From: Gnetum montanum
Taxonomy: Eukaryota > Streptophyta > Gnetopsida > Gnetales > Gnetaceae
Length of the DNA stretch: 43,700 bases
Reading direction: 5' to 3'
Assembly: GCA_015680685.1 (NCBI GenBank)
Contig: MNCI01015029.1
Coordinates: 852,426-896,125 of the forward strand
Below, piece after piece: positions 34,981-43,700 of the stretch; the first letter of the stretch is position 1, and each line of letters opens with the position of its first letter. The notes beneath the pieces are model-generated. The model made no database searches, was not told where the DNA came from, and saw only the letters and a list, made by a program, of their open reading frames with translations. A program made the position numbers and the translations under genes.

Positions 34981-36457
34981 CCATATGGGGACCTTAGATC
35001 TTTTTCTAGTTTTTGTTTTACAACATCGTTACACTTTTCCATTTTTTGTGTGAGTGTGTGTGTGTATCCACCCTATAAGTTCGTCCCATAATAAGTGTTC
35101 GGGCTGATGGTATGAACTATTTTTATATTGATTGCTAATGTTTGTTTTTTACCTTTAAGGTACAATTTTGATACTAAGGTATGTTTCTTTTGATATGGCA
35201 GGCAATGAGATCACTTCATCCATCCATCCACCAATTTCTATGGTTTCTCCTGGCTTGGAAATGTACAGTTCCCTTTTACTAAGAACTTTAATGAATCAAT
35301 GACTGGGTATTTCTCAAACTAAGGAAGGACTCAAGGATTGCAAAGGGTGTGACTTCAAGGGAACTTGGTGCTTTTGTGTTGGTCATTCTCTTGGGTGCTT
35401 AGATGTTCCTTCTTAAGTTTTCTTACCATTTTGATGTTACCCAATTATCGGAAGCTGAGCTAATAAAAATAAGAAGTCTTTACATGGTGTGGTTCTCATG
35501 CATAAAAACACAAAAAAAATTGAAGAGAGTGAGAATTTAATGCACATCCCTTAGAAGAAATAAAATTTGGGCTACAAGCACTGGTTATGGAACCAAAAGT
35601 GTTCCCTCTAACTAAGGCCCTTCTCACTTCCCATTGTCTCCTTTGTTTCGTCGGAATGGTGGTGGCTCTTTGAAGATGCATCTTCATATCTGAGTGGATG
35701 GTTTAACCGAATGCATTGATGCGAAGTCACTGGAAGTGGTTAGTTTGAGCCCGGAGTTGGAGTGAGACTTGCCAAGTCACATTAATCATCAAACACACAA
35801 GGGGCTCTACACCACCTTGTTCTTGAGATTCCATTCCATTTTCTTCTCTCCTCTCCATCCTTCTCTCCATTGTTCACCTCATTGCTGGTTGTATCATTAG
35901 TGTATATATTTTGGTTGATGCATTGTTTTCTTTTCTGTAAATTCTTGTGGTTAAGACCTTAACTCTTGTTGCAAAAGACATTCCCAGATCCTACGGACTC
36001 TTGGAATGTGGGTTTGTTAGGGCATTAACGGCATGAGCCTGCTTTGGGGAGGACCCACTAACATTCCTATTTGGAGCATTAGTTAACTTCTTTTCCTTAA
36101 CATTTTGCAATTAATTATTATTTTGTTGATTCCCATCTTGACATCCATTTCACTGATGTTTTCAGTTGTCCCTTTTTATCTATCTTTCTTACTCCTTTCC
36201 CTTCTTCATTCTACCACTACCGGAGGTTCGCGATTAGTCATGGGGGTACGAGGCCCTCTTTTTTCGATTTTCTCCTAGCCTTGAAATTTTTGATTTTCTT
36301 CCTAACCCCTACACCTTCGGTAGTCATCATTACTACATCTTCCCAAGTCCATATTAGTCATACCACAACCTAGCCAATGGACTTACACCGAAGCAAGGTA
36401 TTATTTACTTAATGATTCAATTACCCTTGCTAATATATGATTATTTTGTGTGTGCAG
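34981..36457 (+). other. noncoding 3' internal region, intron-like end
   Basis: No coding signal. A purine-rich catgggggagatgg sits at the gag stop (34,953-34,966) and another polypurine-like catgggggtacg at 36,239. A short GT-rich run lies at 35,047-35,066. The segment aligns with 176-2,038. It ends tgtgtgcag at 36,457, which aligns with ttatag at 2,038; both are preceded, 60 bp earlier, by AAG/GTAT. Confidence 0.6.
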
Positions 36458-36823
36458 ATGGAAATCATACAAAAATAGAATGGATCTAGAGCAAACATTT
36501 GGAATGAAGTAGCGTTGAAGCAGCTATGCAAGGAGCAAGATTGATGGTGTGCTTATAGATGGACAACGAAAAGTGCAATCTTGGCGTTCACAGCAACAAC
36601 ACTTCTTTCTATCTCTCTCTTTCTCTCAAGCTGTCAACAAAGGCCTGATGTCATTGTAATAAGGTGTTCACCCTTGTTGTCATGAACACTAGTTTTGTCA
36701 AGTCTTGTAATAATGATTCGTTCACATGTTATCCCATTAGTTCCATTCCCCTCAATAATTCCATACGTTCCCGATATTATTGTAAGGAACTCGACGACAA
36801 GTTTTCATTCAGTCATGGGGGTA
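36458..36823 (+). other. deleted ORF3 site and polypurine tract
   Basis: Starts with a short frame (MEIIQK, stop, then NGSRANIWNEVALKQLC) where the related element has its 940-codon ORF. From about 36,655 it matches 4,905-4,970. The tract catgggggta (36,814-36,823) directly precedes the 3' LTR. Confidence 0.55.
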
Positions 36824-37752
36824 TGATGAGTGCGATATGCACGAGCCACGATATCGCATACGCGATATCACGGCTGCCACGATATCGCATCCCCTGCGAT
36901 ATCGCGTATGTGATATTGCAGTCCACCACCAAATTTGGATATAGAGGTTAGAAGTAGCGAAGCTCTGGTAGATTGATCACCCCAGAGATAGAATATTTTT
37001 CCATGTGCCAGCAGTAGGAGTCCCCCAAGTGAACGGTTCTTTATTCGAGTAGCTTTATACCTGAACGCAAGTTGTGTACGGCAATAAAGATGAGCTTTGT
37101 GGATAAACCTTGTAGTATATGGAAAGGTTTATTTAATGTTATTTACTGCTTTCCTAGTAGTGCGGCATGAGTATGACTTGGTTACGAGCATTGACGAATG
37201 TGTACGGATAGGCAAGGAATCGAATACTCATCGCGATTAGATTCTCTCATCCTTATCTCCTAGAACGTGGGACAAGTACAACTTAATTACGAGTATCTAT
37301 GGATGTGTATGACTAGTCAAGGAATCGACTGCTCGTCACATTTAAGCTAGTTAGGTGCCTCAGTATGACTGCTTTGAGCACGTGCATTATGTGTGGTAAT
37401 CCCAGTAACGATTAGCATTTGGTAGCCACAATTGCATAGTTTAGGGTGTGTACGGCAAGTGGGAATGGATGTTGACGCTAGGACTTAGTGCTGTAGTTAG
37501 AGTTAGTTTTAGTCTCTCAACCCTTCACCCTTTAGCATAGGAGATAAACCTGAAAAGACCAAAAAAATCATATACCTCGGACTTACTTAACCATACACCG
37601 TGACAACAACAAGTAAGTCTGGGAAGACAATGATTAATTAACCCCAAGTGTTCCTTTCGGTGTTTAGGCATTTATTCTGCGGAGTTCAACCGGATTGCGT
37701 GTGCTACGCTCATTTCGTATGGTTGAGTGTAGGGGTACCTCATCACTCATCA
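36824..37752 (+). repeat. 3' LTR of the gag-protease element, TATA box deleted
   Basis: 929 bp with the same TGATGAG and CTCATCA ends as the 5' LTR. Compared with it, about 30 bp are missing after ccaccaaat (about 36,932), which removes the TATAAATA box. The palindrome array before it is arranged differently. Most other differences are transitions. Confidence 0.93.
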
Positions 37753-37757
37753 CTTAG

Positions 37758-38700
37758 ACACACTTACCTCTTCATAGCTTCTTCCATCCATCTTTGGTTC
37801 AAGTTGATCTTTAGCATGTGGGTATCCAATCTCATTAAAGCTTGAAGGTTCAATATGCTAAATAGAAGTTTTCCAATTCCAATGGCTTTTGCTCTTCAAA
37901 GAAATTATTAACAAGCTTTTCATCCCATTTTGGAGGTACCAACTCAAAAGGTAAAATCTCCTCCATGGATTTAACATTAGATTCATCATGAACATCATCA
38001 CAACCATCATTCTTCCATATACCCTGGCTAGAAGACTCACCTCTCTTTCATGAGATTTTCTCAACTTGGCTTAGAATCTCCTTTTCCTTGACACAAGGTA
38101 TAGAACAATTACAAAAGGAAAGAGTATCATGCCTTCTAGTGCTACCTTTTATCCTCCTTGAAGAAGTCCTTTGATCTTTGCCACTTCTTTGGCTTTGATC
38201 CTTTGTCTCCCATGACTTATGAGGTAGGGACTATCCCTAATTAGTAGCATATACCATCTTAGACTTTGAAGATCTCTTGATCTATTTGACGAAGCTCTTG
38301 CTTTCCTCTCTTAAAATCTTTAAGTGTTATCACTCTTTTGCTTAATAAGAGATACTTAAGAACTACTTTTCTCATTGATCTCTCCTTCACTAGACCTTTC
38401 ATCTTCTTCCGTTTCTTGATGGCTAGAAGATATTCTTTCAATTCTTCTTAAAATATTTCTCAAGTTAGTCTTGAATTTCTTCATATTCCTTCTTCTTAAA
38501 GTTTCTACAAAATCTTAGTACTTTTGGACCCTTAATTTGGGAATAACTTCTTGTATTTCAATCACAAAATCCTTAAAGGAGCACTTAAGCTCTTGAAGCT
38601 CTTGTTCAAGCTGTTGATTAGCCTTTTTCTTAAGAATCATATTTTTCATAGGTCCAAAGGTAAAACATAAAGCAATAAGAATGATGTCCAAAATAATGCA
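37758..38700 (-). pseudogene. internal ORF of the minus-strand element, N-terminal part
   Basis: From about 38,650 the minus strand reads MKNMILKKKANQQLEQELQE, a coiled-coil start, then an Arg/Ser/Lys-rich section with several stops and frame changes (RSGKDQRTSSRRIKGSTRR), then MEEILPFELVPPKWDEKL (about 37,965) and a last piece ending at the nested element. It continues in frame at 30,534. The family is not recognised; the position just downstream of the primer site suits gag. Confidence 0.5.
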
Positions 38701-38942
38701 TAAATATCCATAATAATGTTTATTTCATTTTTATAAAACACCAAGCTTCAACATAAAAGTGTAAATTTGAAGTAGTTCACATCAAATGCTAGCCTTTCGA
38801 AAAGATTAATACTTAAAAATCACAAAAGAAACTTGACCTTACAAGGTTCTCCAAACCCTAACTGGCTATAAATCTTCAATTTCTTTAAAATTTCTGGAAA
38901 AGATTGATGAAGATCACCAATTTATGTGTGGATTCCTCTAAA

Positions 38943-38960
38943 CCAAGTGGTCTAATACCA
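38943..38960 (-). other. primer binding site of the minus-strand element
   Basis: Read on the minus strand: TGGTATTAGACCACTTGG, three bases after the LTR end CCACATCA. It resembles the initiator-Met site TGGTATCAGAGCC. Confidence 0.65.
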
Positions 38961-38963
38961 CTC

Positions 38964-39690
38964 TGATGTGGAGGCTACCTCAATAGACCCTAAAAGAACT
39001 CTTTCCATAAGCTTCCCAGCAAATTCAGCTCAAAAAACATGAACACAATGAATTCGAGAAAATCTCCCTTTTATTAAGAGAACTCTCAAGATGTAAAGTA
39101 CATTAAAGATGCAGAGCCAAGCTCAACTCATAACTCTCCCAAGGATCTTAAAGATCACACATGTATCCTCTCAATCCTCAAGTGCTCACAATGGAGCCAA
39201 AGCTCAAGACAAGATACTTATAAAAAATTCTCTCAATCCCTATTAAATTCTATCCCTTGCTTCTCACTCAAACTCTTTTTTCACAAGCTCTCTCCATGCA
39301 CAAAATCAAAAAGACAAGCCTTCTTTCTTGTACTAGTCTTCCTCTTGAGACTAACTTACTTTCTCTAATTAGACTGATTAGCCTACTCCCTTGAACTCTT
39401 ATTTATAGCTTCTTGGTATGACTTTTCATCTTCTCTCCAATTTATCATTTAATTTGATATCCATTAAAGTTCATACAAGACATCTTGGAGAAATAGGAGA
39501 TGTCTTTCCCAAGTGCAAAGGTATCATTGGAGACATCTTGGAATTGGGAGAGACATCTTAGAGATGATGTCTTGTAGAAGGCATATTGTCTATTGAGAGT
39601 TGTCTTGCCTATCAAGGCCAAATAGAAAGATGCTTGTTTCAAGGTATGGAACCTCTGGATGCCTCCAAACAAGTCCCCATTAACCTTATA
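38964..39690 (-). repeat. 5' LTR of the minus-strand element, truncated
   Basis: Matches 28,917-29,640 but lacks the outer 150 bp (the LTR start). The break joins directly to LINE reverse-transcriptase sequence, so a deletion removed the LTR start and part of the LINE. Confidence 0.8.
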
Positions 39691-39699
39691 AAAGGGAAT

Positions 39700-40255
39700 G
39701 TAATGAAATTCTAATACTAATTAAAACATTGATTTTATTAAGTAAAATTATGCTAAATTTTATGCCATGATTGAATAAGATTTCATTATTGCATCTCTCA
39801 TTGGAATTTGGTGATTATTTTAATTATCTTATCTATATCCTAATAACTAATGCTAATGCTTAGGTTGCTACAAATTTTCAACTAAGTGCCTTCTTTCTCT
39901 TTAGGGTTCAATTTATCAAAGTAGTCCTCTATCTTTCTATATTTTCATTATTTTTGAAAACCTTCTTTCATATAACCTACATTATGAACTTCAAAAGAAT
40001 ATCATTATGAAAATTTTAGTTGATGATCAAGGTATACCAATGCTTAACATGCACTTTACATATGATTCTTTTTATTCTTTTTATGATCAACAATTCTTTG
40101 CAACATATCAATATGTTTTTAGCTAGAGTAGAAGAATATTCCATATCTTCTAGCTCTATCATAAAAATTGGAAAAAAATTATTATTTATTCTAATGGTAA
40201 TATTGGTGAGTGGGTTACTCTTATGCATTGGAAATTTTTTTAAAAAATAGTTTTT
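39700..40255 (+). pseudogene. LINE reverse-transcriptase fragment, plus strand
   Basis: Short frames read FGDYF, LVDDQGIPMLNMHF (about 40,018-40,060) and KKLLFILMVILVSGLLLC (about 40,165-40,220). The minus-strand LINE has FGDYF, INDQGMQMLNMHFVDD and NLLFIIMVILISGLLLS in the same order, so this is the same LINE family. The F-x-D-D catalytic pair is mutated here. It is probably the continuation of the LINE interrupted at 28,916. The sequence after 40,255 no longer matches. Confidence 0.75.
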
Positions 40256-40829
40256 TCTTCAAGATTTTAGGAATGTCTTTTCATTTTTAACTACATTTGA
40301 AGTATATGTTCATTAATAACAAGACATTAAGTAACAACCCAACCATACTACTTACCAATTGATTGCCTAAAAATTCTATGTACTATGATTGCAAACTAAT
40401 AGAGCTTTGCTACATAAAAAGAAAGGTGAGTTCTAAACATGGAGTGCAGATATTTATATATAAAGGGATAACATTACATTGACATTATATCATTAACATA
40501 TTTAATAATCATTAATTATATAGTTAATGCTTGAAATTTTTAACTTTACTATTAAAATTATTATTGTGTAAGTAATAGGATACAACTTTGAATTATACTT
40601 AAGAAACCACTATATTCATTGTATTATTATATAAGTCATATGTTCTAGGATACATGTGACATTAAAAAATACAATATATAAAATTAAATTATAGATTATC
40701 TCATAACTACTTTACTTAGATACATACTTACAAACTATATCTTTTAACTATATTAATTTTAAAAATAGTATTAGTTAGATGGTTTTATCAATATAATTTT
40801 GAGGTTGATTATTTCTCTTTGCTTTGTGC
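40256..40829. other. unassigned AT-rich region
   Basis: Very AT-rich, no coding signal, no repeat found within the window. Confidence 0.5.
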
Positions 40830-41564
40830 TAGGGTTTCAATAACAAAACTAATTTCTTCAAAATTATCTTTCCCTCACAAGGAATTCTAAATTACTTCAA
40901 CTTTTATCAATGTTGAAATTTTTGTTTCTTTAATTGATGCAAAAGCAAATTGTTGTTAGAATATATGTTTACAAGGTGGTGAGTAGAAATTTATGAAACC
41001 TATTTTTATTGATGTTGCAAATAAGATATTTGATTTTGTGATTATTGATGATGTATATGAATCATATGTTATTAATTTACATCACAATATGTGTTCATTC
41101 AAATTTTGGATTTGCTACCTCAATTATAATCAAAGCTTCACTTCATAGGTAAATGATGTGATGTAAAAACATAACATTAAGGTCATTCATGCTAGGTGCT
41201 ATTCTTATTTTTTTTCTGGTTATTAAGATTGATAATGCTTCAATGATGCAACATGCTTTAGATATAGTATTATTTGTACATGAGCATGCAATATTTGATT
41301 ATTTGCAAATGTATTTGAGATTTTGATGTTCAATTGGAAAAATATTCTAACTTTCCATGTTTTGTTAAGGTATTTAATATTTTATTGATTTTTCAAAGAG
41401 TTGAGCAACAAATTATCAGTCTTATTTATTTCATTAAACATCATCATCATCCTAGCCTTGTCCTAACAAAATAGGATGAGTTCCTTTTTACTATTTTGCC
41501 TCTATGAAAAGCTATATATTTGTTTCATTTTTATGCATATGCTCTTGATCCCATTAAGGATATG

Positions 41565-42215
41565 GAATCTATTTCCACATTATTTGATTCTAGAAAATGT
41601 TTTTTTTTGTTAAAATCAATTTTCTTATCTATAAAAAGAAATTGGTAGTTTAAGTAACTAGAAAGAGTTACATTTAGCCAATTATATATTATAATCTTCT
41701 TAATTCTTACAAATGTTTTCATTGTGAAGGACTTTTGTTTAATACTTGTCATTTTATTCTTAAGAAAAAAATACCAAGAAAAAAGAAAAAAAATGTATTT
41801 CAAGTTGAAGATATAAAAGAACAAGTTAATGTCAAAGATAAAAATAATTAAATGACAATAAAGAAACCAGAGAAGACATAAGCTTTTGTAAATATATTTC
41901 CATATTATTTGGTTCTTGCAAATGTTTTTAATTGAAATTAATCTTCTTAACTATAAAAAGGAATTGACAATGTAAACAAGCACAAAGACTTACATTCAAC
42001 CAATTACATAATATATATATATATATATTAATTCTTGCAACCTTTTTCATTGTGAAGGACTTTTTTTAAATACTTATCATTGTCTACTCAGGAAAGAAAT
42101 GCTGAGGAAAAGAAAAAATGTATTTGAAGTAGAATATAGAAACAAATAGGTTAATGTCAAAGATAAGAATGATCAAATGAAAATAAAGAAATAGAAGAGG
42201 ATAAAAGAATTTGCA
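41565..42215 (+). repeat. about 330-bp tandem duplication around the zinc knuckle
   Basis: Unit 1 (about 41,565-41,890) and unit 2 (about 41,891-42,215) share ttccacattatttgattct, aatcttcttaa, tttcattgtgaaggactttt, a gaaaaaatgtattt block, aggttaatgtcaaagat and aaataaagaaa. The second unit also holds an (AT)n run at 42,008-42,029. Confidence 0.75.
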
Positions 42216-42601
42216 AATGATTTTTCTTATCTTATAAAAATTATTAATTAGTCTAAACAAATAGATCCTAAGTCAAATCTTTTCTTATATAACATGAAAA
42301 ATATTAACTTAAAAACCAAATTAAAGCTAATGTTGGCAGGTAGGTTACAATTAATCATAAAGATCATTAATGTAATATTAAAATTAATAAGAGAAATAAT
42401 GGTGATGCAAAATATATGCCATCATTTTTTAGTGAATATAGTTTTTCTACGAATATAGATATTTTACTATAACTTTTTATTGCTACCTTGAATCCGTTTT
42501 CTATTTTAGGTTCAAACATAGATATTAAAAGTGATGTAAATGTTGTTAGGCTTGGGACCATCCTCCTCATTAATAATTAATTTTCCTCTTTTGAACTCCA
42601 A

Positions 42602-42738
42602 ACATAGGTTAACAATATTTAATTGTAAGACATATAGTCAGATTAGAACTTTATAACTCAATATCATTCACCAAAATCGAACCCATAACTTGGAGTTCCC
42701 AAATTAAGAGTCTTATCATTAGGTTAAAAGCTTATTTG
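42602..42738 (-). mobile_element. tRNA-derived SINE, copy 2
   Basis: Minus strand: A box ttaacctaatgataagactc, B box gggttcgattttg, then a body with aataaagttctaat-like sequence matching the SINE at 28,160. Inserted in the LINE ORF1 relic; the other ORF1 copy lacks it at the matching place (about 20,600). Confidence 0.75.
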
Positions 42739-42960
42739 ATTTTTCAAAATATTATTTGCAAGGTTGTAATCTTGAGTAAACATCTCTAAAATTGGAAAAA
42801 TTTTCCTTTCCATTTTTTGGTATTTTTAAACTTAGTTTTAAGCATGTAACATACTTGAATACTTTTTTCTTTTTACTATTATCAATATTTTAGGGTCTCA
42901 CACCTTCTAGGTTAATGTTGAAAACTATGCAAGTTAAAAATTAGTACTTTATAAAATACA

Positions 42961-43700
42961 TGAAATGGGTTAATGAAATATTATACAAGGACTTGGTAGT
43001 GTCATCACCAAATTTAAAAAAATAAAAAGGTATATCTTCTTTATAGTTAAAACTCAAAATTTGTTATTAGTTGATAAACCTAAATAATTACTAATTGAGA
43101 TACTATCTTGTAATTTTTAACCAAGAATTCATAAATATTTAATGGCATCAATTTATAAAATCCTAAGTACTAAACATCTTTTTTATGGAAGTAATAAAGT
43201 AGCCTTATGATAAGACACTTTTATAATGAGTTACATCTATCGTATTGTGTGGATAAGTTTTATGCTACTAGCCTCAAATTTTCTAATCTCTAAATGTTTT
43301 TGTTACCTTTTAATTAGTGAGTTGTGGCTCATTGGTTATGAGCTAATTAGAAACTAAACATTTACTATATATAGTATAGGATATATACTTTGAATTATTA
43401 GAAAGATGTTAAAACTTGAACCATTTTAATTCTATGTGGACATGAAGACATACAACCAACTATTGATGCATAAATATTGGATACATCTACACCCAAAAAA
43501 AAACTCATTTAGGGAGACTATTGCCTAGGGTGCCTCTCATATGGGTACGGAAACATGGTGTTTCAAGACATATAAAGATGCTACTATGTTAAATGATTTC
43601 AATAAGGGAATATAAAACACTATTCAAGATAACTTTGATGGAAAGACAACCATTTTATTTTTAAGTTCTCAACAATAAAACTTGTGTATCAATCAAACAT
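42961..43700. other. unassigned AT-rich end
   Basis: No coding signal. At 43,512-43,535 actattgcctagggtgcc resembles the CCTAGG end block at 5,480 and 17,340, so a fragment of that repeat family may be present. Confidence 0.4.

Larger units (their letters stand above)
30535..37757 (+). mobile_element. gag-protease-only LTR retrotransposon with TSD CTTAG
   Basis: The element covers 30,540-37,752. LTRs of 961 and 929 bp have matching 7-bp ends (TGATGAG...CTCATCA) and CTTAG is repeated at 30,535-30,539 and 37,753-37,757. After the 5' LTR comes a tRNA-Asp type primer site, then one long gag-protease frame (31,642-34,980), then about 1.5 kb of noncoding DNA, a short leftover and the 3' LTR. RT, RNase H and integrase are absent, so it needs enzymes from elsewhere. 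The primer type and protease point to the Athila/Tat branch of Gypsy. It is nested in the internal ORF of the minus-strand element. Confidence 0.9.
28917..39690 (-). mobile_element. minus-strand LTR element without pol, split by a nested element
   Basis: Direct repeats at 28,917-29,787 and 38,964-39,690 are LTRs. Beside the right one is a primer site and beside the left one a polypurine tract, so the element reads right to left. Without the nested insertion (30,540-37,752 plus one TSD) its inside is only about 1.95 kb and encodes one acidic/basic ORF relic; no protease, RT or integrase. It is therefore a non-autonomous element. It inserted into a plus-strand LINE, which continues on both sides. 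The outer end of the right LTR is missing, so only one side of the target duplication remains. Confidence 0.8.
40830..42960 (+). pseudogene. LINE ORF1 relic, copy 2, with duplication and SINE
   Basis: Parallel to 19,240-20,760 over most of its length but longer because of an internal duplication (41,565-42,215) and a SINE (42,602-42,738). Near 41,705-41,745 the zinc knuckle reads CFHCEGLLFNTCHF, keeping three Cys of the CCHC box with His changed to Leu. The order is DUF4283-like region, knuckle, then a Lys/Glu-rich tail. No long frame survives. Confidence 0.6.

Noticed and set aside
43190-43250. Third SINE-like head (tagccttatgataagac)
   Set aside because: Resembles the A box of the two SINEs, but no good B box and no matching body follow.
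1-43700. CRISPR array, bacterial operon or phage-like system
   Set aside because: No regularly spaced repeats with unique spacers, no compact gene clusters and no bacterial promoters; all recognisable coding is plant transposon or NLR.

Overview
This window looks like repeat-dense nuclear DNA of a seed plant. The signs are very AT-rich sequence, plant-type LTR retrotransposons (Copia, and an Athila-like Gypsy primer site), plant LINEs with a DUF4283-like ORF1, tRNA-derived SINEs, and a broken NB-ARC/LRR disease-resistance gene. A gymnosperm or another large repeat-rich genome would fit, but I cannot fix the species. I see no intact host gene: every coding stretch is a relic with stops and, in most cases, frameshifts.

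Layout. 1-5,506: the inside and probable 3' LTR of a plus-strand Gypsy-type element that has lost gag and pol but keeps a long coiled-coil ORF in the 'env' position. 5,690-6,240: a minus-strand Copia fragment. 7,555-8,165: tandem repeats. 8,270-17,150: a minus-strand NLR pseudogene (N-terminal helical exon, NB-ARC exon, LRR exons), split by a nearly full-length Copia element (10,086-15,208, TSD GATGG). 17,322-19,010: an LTR-like minus-strand promoter region with a GC-rich island. 19,240-20,760: a LINE ORF1 relic. 20,760-23,390: unassigned DNA with a local repeat. 23,390-27,820: a minus-strand LINE. 27,820-28,916: a plus-strand LINE of the same family, carrying a SINE. 28,917-39,690: a minus-strand LTR element without pol, itself split by a gag-protease-only LTR element (30,540-37,752, TSD CTTAG). 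39,700-40,250: the LINE RT continues on the far side of the LTR element. 40,830-42,960: a second LINE ORF1 copy with an internal duplication and a second SINE. The rest is unassigned.

The most interesting feature is the non-autonomous Gypsy family. One copy (30,540-37,752) keeps a single 1,112-codon gag-protease frame and lacks reverse transcriptase, integrase and the downstream ORF. Its relative at 1-5,506 lacks gag-protease but keeps the downstream ORF. They share a 1.3-1.5 kb noncoding segment ending in a splice-acceptor-like site directly before the downstream ORF. Both are full of stops, nearly all explicable as C-to-T or G-to-A changes. The order of insertion can be read from the nesting: LINE, then the minus LTR element inside it, then the gag-only element inside that.
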